Positions 1 through 10,428 of a stretch of DNA of 17,624 bases are shown piece after piece. The notes under the pieces were generated by a model. The model was not told where the DNA came from. It saw only the letters and a list, made by a program, of their open reading frames with translations, and ran no database searches. The position numbers were made by a program, and so were the translations under genes. The stretch's first letter is position 1, and each line of letters opens with the position of its first letter. This DNA is from Pholiota molesta (lineage: Eukaryota > Basidiomycota > Agaricomycetes > Agaricales > Strophariaceae): positions 1 through 17,624 of the forward strand of contig JACGCK010000525.1 in assembly GCA_014925825.1 (NCBI GenBank). The letters are read 5' to 3'.

Positions 1-151
1 CTGCGGCACAGCTGCGCACATACTCGGAGGGTATCTATATCTGTGTGCATTTCGAATGGAGACCCGGCGCAACGCAATCCACGCACGCCCGCGCGCGCTC
101 CTGCTTGACCGCAGTTGGTGCTTCTCGAAGAGTTGGTGGCGCAGCGATGCA

Positions 152-175
152 GCGCGTGTGCGTGTGCGTGCGTAC
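152..175. repeat. GT/GC-rich simple repeat
   Basis: A short run of alternating purine and pyrimidine built from GCGTGT-like units. It lies next to another GC-alternating patch around 88-99. No gene context is visible. Confidence 0.6.
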
Positions 176-2461
176 AGGATTCTAAGCGAGAGGGTTTAGA
201 GAGTACTTATGCTCCACGGAAGAACATTAGAAAAAAAACATTGATCAGACCGGATCGCAGTCGATGGCCTTCTCTTTCTCTCTTGCGCGTTCTTCCTTCC
301 TTTCCTTTATTTAAGTGCTCTTCTTCTCCGCAAAGGACAGCGTCTTGAACCGATCATGAGAAGAGATGTGCTTGGATCATTGGCTCACGGCATGGGGGAA
401 GCGTGCAAATGCCCAGGCTAGAGGTTATTATTGCTTATCACTATGTAACTTGACCTATCAACCGTCTTCCAAGTATACACTGACGCTTACTGTGGACTAT
501 ACAATAGAGCCGGCGTGCCACAGGACGCATTTTAAAAGCTTCCGCCACGAATGTACGGCAGCGGGGAAGAGGGAGGTTGCTTCCTGTTGCTTCCTGTCCT
601 AACTTCGCATGGGACGTGCCTGCCTTGGTAGAAGAAGGCACTGGCAGATGAAGAGGCATTTTTTTTTGGTGTTCTTTCTTGCACGGGTGAACCTCCTTGC
701 CGCTGTAATACTTACGGCGGCGTGCCGAAGCTTGAATGTGGCACGACCAACGCCCAATGCATTGCAGGTATCTTCCGCGCCGTAGTAGGCGTGTGGGACA
801 TATCCAGAGCAACGGCGCGCTGCGTTATTAACTGCCCTTTCATACCTCATATTCTCGACTCCACCGCGCGCCCGCGTGACGCAGGCGAGCACAGACATAT
901 GACCGCGTCCGGACGTCGTATTTTAATTATACAGGGCGGGTGTGGGACGTTCTTCTATGTTTCGCAACCGGTCCTGCGTTTCGCTCTGTTCTGCCGGGGC
1001 GGTGATTGCGAGTATGCCCCATTGTGGAGGCTACGAAGCTACCGCTGCTTGGATTGGAGGAGAGGGAAAGAGGAAGCCAGGTGAATGGTATATGGTATCA
1101 TTCGCTGAACGATCCGGGCAGTTGGGAGCTGGCGCCTCGGCTTTGAGATGGAAGAAAAATAAATCGAACGGTCTAATATCTTAAAACGTGCAATACGAAT
1201 GTAAGTAAGTAAATAACTATGAGTTTAATGATGTTAGCAGCTAACAGCGGGGAAATTGCACAGAGTAGATCATTTGATCTGGATGATTATCGGGCGCATC
1301 TACCTCTGAGCCTGATACCAGTAAGCGTGATCAGCAATGAGATATATCAGATGAGCTGCAGCCGGATTCGAAGTTTTCTTGTAGACTTGTCGGTGATGAT
1401 CACCGTGATTGTCGTATTCGAACAAAAACGAGTAGATCTATACTATAGCATAAGTGGCGACCGCCGCCGTGCGTCAAACAAACCTTAACTTGCTTCGTCT
1501 AGCTCCCTCAGTTGCTGAGTGACGGCGGCGTTTGTGGCGCACATACCTCACTTCGCTGCGTCGGCAAGTGCCCCCACACAATTTACGTCGCAATTCCGGG
1601 ACACAAACGACCGTGCCACTGCAGGGCGCTTTAGACGCGCGTGTGCGTTCGTTGTTGACTATTGACGCCGACATTGCCGGCCCGGTGGCCGTAATAAGAG
1701 CCCACCAGAGCCCAGCCAGCGATTGACGATCCCAATTCCATTTGAGCGCCGACCAAGCACCAAATTTGCTAAATCATGCTATTTGCGGCCATTTTTTACA
1801 CTGAATACTGCGATGCTTATGGCTTAGACGATTTCTGACAGACTAAAAATTTTGCGTTGCGCCTTCTGTGGACCTTTCTAATCCCCCCTCCTTGATGAAC
1901 TTGTTGGCTTCTTGAACTTGGAGTCTTTCTGATGTGGCAGATAATTTCGGTGTGTACATTGACGACTCGCACGACCAGAGGCCTCGGGCTGCCAGGATGC
2001 CGGAAAAGTCAGCGGAATCACACCGCATCAGACTTGCGATACGGAGCGACATCTTCATGTCAGTGAATTTGCTTCCTGGAATCATGTTTATCAGTCGCTG
2101 TAGATATTAAACTTATCTCAATGGAGCAATACGCTGGAATGCGTGTCCGTATACTTGTCCACCTGAGCAATAGCAGAAGTCGGTAGCACGATTACGCGTG
2201 AGGAAATCCCATATTCCATATGACGCACATGCCACACCACCACCAACGCTCGCGGCGGAGGAGCAAAGCACACGTTCCGTATTGAGGAGGCTTGCTCCGT
2301 GTAGGTTAGGCTGCATTGACAGGCTCCGGCTTTTGCCCATGGAACATTAGGGAATATTCCTCAAGTATGTTAATTTTCCGTCATGCTTCTAAACACTCCC
2401 AAGTAACAAGTATGTACATACATACCCACAAAAGTAAGAATTATCCCTGGGATCGTTCCTG

Positions 2462-2755
2462 TTATTGATCCTGATCCTGCGAGATATCTTGATTCTGGTC
2501 AGCTACTTTTCCTGATCGTTGATTTGGTGCTACCGATTTGACCTCTGGGATTGGCACAAAGTCCTCAGGGAGTGGGAAGGACGCCTTGAGGTCTCCGAGT
2601 CGAGACGCATCATGATCACTGATCACGATAACATCGAAGGACCCAGCGATACGGGTTGATATCCTCAAATTCGGCTTCGAATCGCGATTGCATACTTGGA
2701 CAGTCCTCAAGTCCGCCACCGCAAATCTTCCTTGAAATGGCTCGGACGCGCACAC
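2462..2755 (-). CDS. Possible hypothetical protein fragment
   Basis: Open frame of 97 codons ending at TAA (2462-2464). The middle has normal protein-like composition, including the stretch FDVIVISDHD, and the end is rich in Asp and Gln (DQNQDISQDQDQ). I do not recognise a family. No convincing upstream exon was found: the sequence above 2760 has stops in all frames, although an intron there cannot be excluded. It could be the last exon of a lineage-specific gene, a decayed gene fragment, or chance. Confidence 0.2.
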   Translation of the reverse strand: MCASEPFQGRFAVADLRTVQVCNRDSKPNLRISTRIAGSFDVIVISDHDASRLGDLKASFPLPEDFVPIPEVKSVAPNQRSGKVADQNQDISQDQDQ

Positions 2756-3173
2756 GATTTTTCACACCGATTCTGCTTACTGAACCCTACCATGGGAGGT
2801 GTTCATATGCTCCTTCATATTCATCATATCTACCCATTCTTATGTGCGTAAGTCCTATGAGCTTTATTAACTGAGATAGGTCATAGGACTCGCCATATCT
2901 TGCCATCTGCAAACAACATGAAGGTGGTTTTAACAGGGTTCCAAATCGTATTTCTGCCTACGGCAGTCCAAATGAGGCGAATACCCGGCCGCGTCGCATG
3001 GCGCGGTCCCGACGGAGACACCCGTGGGGCGCATGTACGCTGGTGCAAGTATTTGAGTGTAGACAGACTCGAAGGCTATTAACTAGGGCATTTGGGTTCG
3101 GGCAACAGGGCGGGCAGCCCTTGGGATCTGGTAGCCCTTCTACATATTCAGGGTGAGTAAGGTGGTTTTGTGA

Positions 3174-3186
3174 GCGCGCGCGCGCG
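3174..3186. repeat. (GC)n microsatellite
   Basis: Six and a half GC units, followed at once by a GT-rich stretch. Alternating purine-pyrimidine DNA of this kind can adopt Z-form, but nothing here shows a function. Confidence 0.7.
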
Positions 3187-4439
3187 TAGCGTGTGTGCGT
3201 ACAGCGTGCGCATATCCTTATGGCAGTCCTCGCGCTTCTACATAGAAGGACCAAACCAGAATGTCAAAGAGCTTCCATGGAGGAATTAGGTCGAAACCTT
3301 ATGGGGATCGCACCCAACGCACATCGCACGAGGCTCTGGAGTGTGTTATCAGAAAGTGGCAAGCCACCAACAAAACTAGCGCACGAATGTCAAGACACTG
3401 TATTAAATGGGAAACATGAGCATGGTCAATTAGGACTTCTCAGCGCAGATGAAGTACGCTATTCGCTGTGAATACGTGGATAGAATGATGCATGTATCAC
3501 TTGCAATAGTTATCATCATTTATCACCCTCAGTCAACCACGCACCATATGCATGTCTGTGGCAAAAGAACCAGAATTATTCACGTCTTCCACGACGGATA
3601 AGTACAACGCGTCGGTGGCATCGTCACGGAACATATATATAGACAGCCGCCACTTTCTCCATTTGCGGCCTGCGCTACCATTAGAATCGAGGCCGAGCAG
3701 AGAGTGGGCGCTCAGCGTACCTGTGAGAACATGCACGGGGTAGTTCAATGGTAGGCCCGAGATCAGCGACCCCGCTCGCAAGGATTGGCAAGTATTTATA
3801 ACCCAGACCTGAGAGTGTTGTGGTCCAGGTTAGCGGTGAAGAGACTGTCACGATGCTCCAATGCCAGAAGAGTCAGAATTCGTGACGAATGGCTGATATG
3901 GGTTTAAGTAGACGCATAAGTAGTTAGATACATATAGATAGCGCATGGTGGAATGGGGAAAGTGCCATAAAAAGGTCGCGAGCCTGGTGTTAAGTACGAA
4001 CCTGGTGTCACTGATTATCTGGGAAGTGAGCATAATACTGGCAAGAGTTGATGTGTCGGATTGCATGATTCGAGGATGGAGAGGCGGAGTACCGTGTTCC
4101 GGGTGTCTAAGTATACCAGTAAATTCTAGAGTAAGCTTATTGGGCAGTTCGAGATAAATTGCATTCAAGGAGCGTTATAGATATGGTCCATGCGCCAAGA
4201 ACCATGCACATAGCAGCCATCCGGAATTTAATTGCATACAGCGGCCGTTACATTAACCCAAGTGCCCTCCGTCGGAAGCAGCAATTATCGCATAGGCATG
4301 TCAACCTATATTCACATCTCGTTTCCGCGCAGCATCAAGACCCAGTTCAAACTTTTGACGCCAATGGAGATAGATAGAGAAGGCGCGCGTGGCAAGTGAC
4401 CCAGTCCTCGAAAGAAATTTGGTTGACGAGTAAGCCCCA

Positions 4440-4468
4440 ATGAAACTGAATATTATCGTCATTGGACG
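4440..4468 (+). other. Short ATG frame cut by the LTR
   Basis: An ATG at 4440-4442 opens a frame reading MKLNIIVIG, which is interrupted after nine codons by the left LTR. A Lys followed by hydrophobic residues is how many secreted proteins begin, and the gene resuming on the far side of the element (15053 onward, same strand) is a normally secreted M43 peptidase. It is therefore possible that this is the broken start of that gene. Only nine codons support this, so chance is a serious alternative. Confidence 0.25.
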
Positions 4469-4659
4469 TGTAAAGCGGCGCTTTACGGGTAGTTCTTAAG
4501 CTGTACAAACTAAGCCAGAACCAATATAATTGGTAGACTACGTGGTACAAGCAAAAGATCTACTGTCTGATTACAAATGCAAGTACTTAAATAGTGGCAT
4601 CACCGAGGGTGATGCCAAACAAGATATAATATGATGCGTCACGGGGCACGCCCGTGACA
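4469..4659 (-). repeat. 3' LTR (left copy)
   Basis: 191 bp, identical base for base to the copy at 14862-15052. It begins TGTAAAG and ends GTGACA on the plus strand, so the usual TG..CA ends are present. It contains three hairpins: 4470-4486 (7-bp stem, loop GGC), 4595-4617 (10-bp stem, loop GAG) and 4638-4658 (8-bp stem, loop GCACG). One sits at each end of the LTR and one just upstream of the TATA-like site. Confidence 0.98.
4595..4617. repeat. LTR hairpin, 10-bp stem
   Basis: TGGCATCACC, loop GAG, GGTGATGCCA: perfect. It is repeated in the other LTR at 14988-15010. It lies just upstream of the TATA-like site in the element's direction, so it could be a DNA element for protein binding. Confidence 0.85.
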
Positions 4660-4661
4660 TA

Positions 4662-4670
4662 CCCCCCCTT
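4662..4670 (-). other. Polypurine tract (PPT)
   Basis: On the minus strand the sequence AAGGGGGGG followed by TA directly precedes the 3' LTR. This is where the RNase H-resistant primer for plus-strand DNA synthesis is made in LTR elements. The position and purine content fit. An 8-bp hairpin (4671-4689) lies directly upstream. Confidence 0.8.
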
Positions 4671-4698
4671 GAGATCGCTGCGCGATCTCTAACAAAAT

Positions 4699-7539
4699 TT
4701 AACAAGAATATGGCAAGTCCATATGATGATGATTGGTTGCAGGAGGACTGTTAGTCCTCCATGTGTGGTTGTGATGGTGGGGTGGGTCGTCGTGGTCGTT
4801 CGCGTGGTTTTCGCCCCCATCGTCCGTGTTCTCCATGACGGCGTCCTGCGTGCCATCGAGCGTTGTATCATTCGTGTTAACGAGTGAAGATGTATGCTAG
4901 CAACCGCGTTAGCGGTTGCATCGTCACTGCTGCTCGTGGGCAACGCGGCAGGAGGTGGGGGCGGAGGCGGCGGTGCGATTGCGGTGTTGGTGGTAATGGC
5001 TGTTGCAGCCAGCAATCTCGCACGTAACTCCGCGACACCCGCGTCGGCGTCGTTGCGCGAGCGCCCGGATAGGTAGCGGCGATATGGTGTATCGCCTGTC
5101 AGCAGCCATCCTCGCGCGTTGAGACTAAACACCCCTCGTTGTTCCTCGGTGTCGAGGATTATATGCATACGGAGGATCTCGTCCTCCGTTGGGTGCCTCC
5201 AGCCATCCCATGCGGGTATCGCAGGCGGGGCGCCATATTGGTCAAGTCGGTGCAGGCGCTCATTGTCCTGCTCATCCAGTAGTGCCCTATCGAGGGCCGA
5301 TCCATGGTAGTGCTGGTCCAAGAATTGCAGCCCGTACAGATATGCGTGATCGACCCAATCGGTTGGGATGCAGTTATGAATGAGGACTTGGATGATGTCC
5401 TCAATCGTCATATTCGACGCATGGCGGTCGTCGATGACTAGGCGCTGGAACACGAACTGCGGGCCAGCTTGGGGGTGCATTGGTGCGCCTGGATTGTTGA
5501 CGTTGTGCGCGGCAACAGCATCCGTGTAACGGAAAGGCATTGCAGTCAGTGCGGCGTACAGCCGCATGAAGACTGATCGCGCGTGGGAGTTGGCGGGGGC
5601 CAGCATCCTTCCGAGGCCATAACCGAACAGGGAGCGACGATGGATGCGGTAGGAGTGGTCCATGACCACCCCCAGGAATGGGTTGGATGAACCTGGCCGT
5701 CCATGTAGCATGATGTATTGACCCATGACGTCCTGGTTAACGATTCACGGGGATCAGGTGTGGGCATGCCCGCACCTCGTGTGCTGTTGGATGGGTTGCT
5801 CACTATTGCTCGAGAGAAGTCGCGTGCTATGGGTGCAGGTCCCATAAAGTGTGGCCCCACATCTGGTTGGTAGCTCTGGTTGAATCCAGAATCCATGAAC
5901 GCGGCCATGGTGCGATCCCATAACGCTGGGTGTATGCGCCCGATGACGGTGTGGAACTCGGTTAGGAGGCAGTAGGCCTCCATACGCACCGTGTCATCCA
6001 GACGAGCGTTGGGGCAATCGTCATGAGACGATCGAGCTCCTCTGGTTGCGTGGGACGCCCCTGGAACACGCGAGTAGAGGGGGTGCCCATGAACAGGGCG
6101 GTACCCTGATTGATTTGCATCTCGAATTGAGACGCCACAGCCGCACTCTGGCCAACATACACGATGTTGGTGCGGGCCGAGTAGTAGATCCTCTGTCTCG
6201 GCCACATCCCGAGCATGGCGTTGTTACGCTCAATTGAGTTTGAGGGTGGTATCCTTACCACCCCAAGTCCGTCTGGAACACGTCCAGACATTTGTCGTTC
6301 GACTCGTCGTCTCTTCTCGGCGAGGGCTTTAGCCCTCACTCCTTCTCTTCCTTCACGTCGCGATTGTGCTTTCGGCGATTCCTGAGGTCCGCCTCTGATG
6401 GCCAGTCACCGCCCTGCGCGCGAGCAATGCTTTGTGGGTCTTCGTCCCACAACTCAACAGACTCATCGCTCGAGCTTTCGTCGGAGTCGCGAGGGGGCGA
6501 TGCCCGCTCGATTGTTGGGTCGTTCTCGACGGCAGGCGGGGCGGGGTAGCTGGGTGGCATCGTGACGAGTGTCACTGGTCCGAATCCCCTTGGTACGAAC
6601 GGGATGTACGCATCCGTGTCCATCTTGATGTCCTCTTCGTACGCTGAGGGTGGGTCCCTCGTTTCGTATCGCGGCTGGCGCGACGACGACGCGCGCATGT
6701 TTCGTCGCGGTTGTGAGGGTCCGGCCCTCTCTACGCGCTCGTCGTGTGGTGCTGGTGGTAGGGCATGCCCTACAGGTGGGTTGGGTGTATGGGTGTACGA
6801 GGACCCTCCGTCCTCGCTGGCTTGGAAGTCACGCCGTTTTGGGGGGCGTTGTTCTTCATCGCGGTCCTCTTCGGATGGCGCTTCTCGTTTGCGGCCCTTC
6901 CTGAGAGTCGCATTCGCTGTGCGGAGGTGGTCCACCTCCGCTCGGGCTGCTTCCAGGCGTAGGAGGATCTCGTTGATGAGGATGGCCGTCTCATCATCGG
7001 GCTCGTCTCCTTCTAGGGACATCGAGATCCCTGCTCTGAGTAGCCGCTCATTGAGGCGCTTGGTTGCCTCGTCCTCGTCATCCTGTGGCGCTGAGTCCAC
7101 ACTCCGTGCTCTCTGTTTCCCCTTGTTCTTCCTAGGGGGCGTTCTGTTGCCATTGTCCCTAGGGTGAGGGGGTTGGTCTGATTGCGTGCGCGTCAGGCTC
7201 GGGCCGGGTGCGTTTCTCGTGGGTGGGGATGGTATCCTCCATGGTTTGGTGGTGGGGGGTGGTAGGATCCACCTGGTTGATTGTATGAGGGATGGGGTTG
7301 CCCCATCGTTGGTGGTGGTGGATGGGATTGTCCCATCATCGGTGGTCCAGGAGGGTAGTACCCTCCAAATGGATTTTGGTATGTGGGGGCCGTTTGCTGG
7401 AAGGGGTCGGAAAAGTGGCGCTGAGCGCCCCCGTTCCCCCCCTACCAGATCCAGCCCCGCCTCGGATCTGCTGTCCGCGGCTCCGGCCGCGTCCGCCTCG
7501 CTGTCCACGCCCTTGCTGCCAGTCGCCGCGCTGTGCCAT
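4699..7539 (-). pseudogene. Third ORF downstream of pol, function unknown (frameshifted)
   Basis: Starts at ATG 7539-7537, about 150 bp after the pol stop, and probably ended at TAA 4701-4699. It is not readable in one frame. Following composition through at least six 1-nt shifts gives: an RGG-rich basic start (MAQRGDWQQGRGQRGG), a Pro/Gly/Tyr/His-rich segment (about 7215-7430), an acidic and basic region with a coiled-coil-like stretch (LLRLEAARAEVDHLRTAN), a Ser/Asp/Glu-rich region, and a Lys/Arg-rich stretch. A longer globular-looking C-terminal part (about 4900-6300) and an Asn/Asp/His-rich tail follow. Shifts lie near 7436-7442 (G run), 7205-7230, 6322-6339, 6005-6020, 5738-5750 and 4875-4885. 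No transmembrane helix or signal peptide is seen, so it is not an obvious envelope. RGG plus low-complexity composition suggests RNA binding. I do not recognise the C-terminal domain. Confidence 0.7.
6921..6941. repeat. Near-perfect palindrome in ORF3, 10-bp arms
   Basis: GCGGAGGTGG, one base T, CCACCTCCGC, in the coiled-coil-like part of ORF3. Confidence 0.85.
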
Positions 7540-7692
7540 AGTTGGAATGAGTGGGTAGGCGATGGGGTGTGGTGGGTGGGTGTTGTATAAGGAGGGATGC
7601 AGGGCCTTGTCGATTTCGACGCGATTAAATTTTTGGAACTCCGTCCAAATCGTTCTCACGATTGCGGTCTCGTGATCGCGTGTCGGGCCGGC

Positions 7693-10428
7693 TCATGTCC
7701 GCTTAGATAGCTGCGAGGGCCGTCTAGCGCCCTGCATTTCGAGGTATCGGTCCAAGGCCTCTAGGTCCTTGCATTCGGCATGGGGTTCCCATGTAGTGTC
7801 GCCGGCACTCCATCGAATCTCATATTCGATGTGGCCATCAGTTGTCCACCGATGGCCCAGTATATCGTCTACGAACCATTCCTGATCGTCGGCGGCGCCG
7901 AAGTCATAGGGCTCTGGCTGAGCCCTGTTAGGGAATAGCGCGTCATCGGATGGGTGGTAGGGCCTCAGTAGCGAGGCATGGAATGTAGGATTAATCCTGC
8001 GTGTTTGCAGAGCTGTAGGCAATTGCAAAGTGTATGTCGATGTCTTGGGGTATGCCATCAATACACGATATGGTCCAATGTATTTCGGGCAGAGCTTCCG
8101 CGCTCTGCTCTTTGCTATTTTCAAATTCTTGGTCGATAAATATACCAAGTCTCCTGTTGCGAGGGCAAGTTCCTCGCCACGACGTTTATTTGAGTGATGT
8201 GTTTGTAGCGCGCGCGCTTCAATAATCGCGTCATGCGCCTCGGCTAGGTGCTCGAGGGCAGCCTCTGCGAAGGACCTAATACCCTTCGCGACGCCCTCGT
8301 TACTTCGAATTTCGCGGATCATGGAGGGCATGTATCCTCCATTCAGTTCGAACGGTGCATATTTCGTGGTTTCCGATATGCTCGCGTTTATCGCGAATTC
8401 GGTCATTGCCACTTTATCAACCCAGTTTTTCTGGTTTGCATGGACCAGAGTACGAAAAATTTGTCCAACGTTCTTATTGGCACGCTCAGTCTGTCCATCA
8501 GTCTGCGGATGGAATGATGTCGACATTAATAGGCGCGTGCCTAATATCTTATGGAGCTCACGCCACCATCGCGAAGTGAACTTCGAGTCTCGATCGCTGA
8601 CGATCGTGCTTGGTAGGCCGTGTAGCCTCACGATTTCTCGTAGGTATATCCATGAAAGTTCTGATGCCGTTGTGGTTGTGTTCACTGGTATTAAGTGAAC
8701 CATACTTGTCATTCGGCATATAATTACCCAAAGGTAGTTAAATCCTTTGGATTCAGGGAATGGACCAATGAAGTCCATTCCTATCGAGTCCCAAGGTTTA
8801 GTTGGTACGGGCAGTGTGTGGAGCTTTCCAGCGGGTGGTCGTGTTGAGGTCTTCGACCTCTGACATGACTCGCACGTTCGACAGAACTCGCGCACGTCCT
8901 TGGCGATCTGTGGCCACCAATACCATCTCCGTATGTATTCGGATGTGCGTTGTTCACCGAAATGACCGACAACTTCGTGGGCCTGAGTGAGAACCTTGGT
9001 TATGAGTTCGCGCTCGCGTGGTACGCACGTTACGCGGTTTTCGTTATGGTTCGTGAACCATATTATCCCATCCTTTATTTCAAAGGCGGGATGTTCTGAT
9101 GGCTGGTCCATGACCAGCGAGAACAGTTTGTCGTTGGCATATGCTGCTTTTATTTTTGTGATGAACTCGTCATCATTTGGCAGCTTTGGCGCGGGCACAT
9201 TATTCCTGTTGAATAGTGCCTCTCCGAGGCTCATGTCCTCGTGGTTCGCTCCGGCAGAACTCGCGCGGGTCGCCATATCACTATCGTGATCCAAGTCATT
9301 GAGGCCCTCGGCCTCTTTCATCTCTTGCGCTTCGTGTTCGCGCTCTTCGCGCTTGTCATTCAGGCGCCTACTGCGTCGCAGTTCCCTAGCTTGCATCGCC
9401 CTCAGCTCGACTACGCGCTCCTTAATCTCTCGAGTCCGTTCAACCGGGAGATCTTCTCCTTCCGGATCAATTCTTGCGTCTGCGCGAACGTATTCATGGG
9501 GCTCGTAGACGTCGGCGCTAGTATCGTTCTCGTAGTATCGAGATAAGCAGTCCGCCGCCTTGTTATATTCCCCTTTGATGTATGTGATGTCAAAGTCGAA
9601 TCGCGACATGTAATCCGTCCATCGGCGTTGCCGATGGGATAAGTTCACCTGTGTCTTGAAGAATTCAAGAGCTTTATGGTCTGTGATGACATGTAGGCGG
9701 TGTCCTACTAGCTTGTCCTCCCACTTTATTAGGGATTCTAGTATGGCCAGTGTCTCGAGCTCATGTACAGCATAGTTTTGCTGGGCGCTAGTGAACTTTT
9801 TGGACATGAATCCGGCGGGTCTGCATTGTTGCCAGGATGGACCTTGTCCATACATTGCTCCAACGCCCGTTTTCGACGCATCGCATATGAGCCATATAGG
9901 CTCACCGGATTTCGGGTCGATGGGTCGTATGATCGGCGTCTTGCAGCATATTCGTTTGATCATGTCAAAACATCGCTGATGTAGTGGTCTCCAGTGGAAT
10001 GGCGCGCCATTCATTGTCATCGCGAGGAGAGGCCCGGTATAGGCAGATATATTGGGTAGGAAATTTCCTACATAGTTGACTAGCCCAACGAATCGTTGGA
10101 TGTCGTTGTAATTCCGCGGTACTCGCCATTCGCGTATGCGTGATAACTTGTCCGCGTCAGGGTGTATTCCTTGGTCGTCGATGATATGACCAAGGCAATC
10201 GATTCTTTCGGCGTATAATTCGCACTTTTTCCATTTCAAAAACAGCTGACTAGCGCGTAAGCGCTCGAATACATATTTGAGGTGTCTTTCATGTTCCTCG
10301 ACACTATCTGAGAAGATGAATATGTCATCCAGATATACGTGCATGAAGCGGCCGATGGCGTCCCTGAATATGGACGTCATTAGGCGCTGGAATGTGGCAG
10401 GGGCATTGCAGTCGCCCTGCTGTATAAA
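7693..10428 (-). pseudogene. pol: pol, RT palm, RNase H, integrase and chromodomain (main open block)
   Basis: Open for about 910 codons to TGA at 7693-7695, but cut from the rest of RT by a frameshift at its start, so it has no start codon of its own. RT resumes at QQGDCNAPATFQRLM and has the catalytic YLDD at 10324-10335. RNase H follows (CDAS, ELE, TDH acidic residues; ADCLSRYY end). Integrase has an N-terminal zinc-binding region (H, H, then CRTCESC) and a DDE core: Asp in GMDFIG, Asp in SDRDSKF and Glu in DGQTERAN, with exactly 35 residues between the last two, as expected. A chromodomain closes the protein (EWFVDDILGHRW, YEIRW, TWEP). Two aromatic positions are kept, but the GY of the histone-binding cage reads AG, like group II chromodomains. 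A charged insert of about 70 residues separates RNase H from integrase. Confidence 0.95.
8757..8781. repeat. Perfect hairpin at the first integrase Asp, 9-bp stem
   Basis: GGAATGGAC, loop of 7, GTCCATTCC. It covers the codons for GMDFIGPF including the first catalytic Asp of integrase, showing that hairpins coexist with strictly conserved coding sequence. Confidence 0.85.

Larger units (their letters stand above)
1..4468. other. Left flank, no supportable gene
   Basis: I translated the longer open frames on both strands and found no recognisable domain, no chain of exons joined by plausible introns, and no RNA gene. Frames stay short (under about 110 codons). The only stretches with slightly protein-like composition are 2462-2755 and 3848-4168 on the minus strand. 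Base composition is mixed, with GC-rich patches near 60-180, 1500-1700 and 2990-3230. Perfect hairpins with stems of 7 bp or more are nearly absent here (one, at 1391-1405), in sharp contrast to the retroelement that follows. This may be intergenic DNA or old decayed sequence. Confidence 0.5.

Noticed and set aside
3741..3810. tRNA-like D-arm sequence (TTCAATGGTAG)
   Set aside because: No matching T-arm (GGTTCRA) or acceptor stem at the right distance, so not a tRNA gene.
6562..7590. Long plus-strand open frames opposite ORF3 (for example 6562-7167 and 7186-7590)
   Set aside because: They mirror the GC-rich minus-strand ORF3 in other frames, have Arg/Ser/Gly-skewed composition and no domain.
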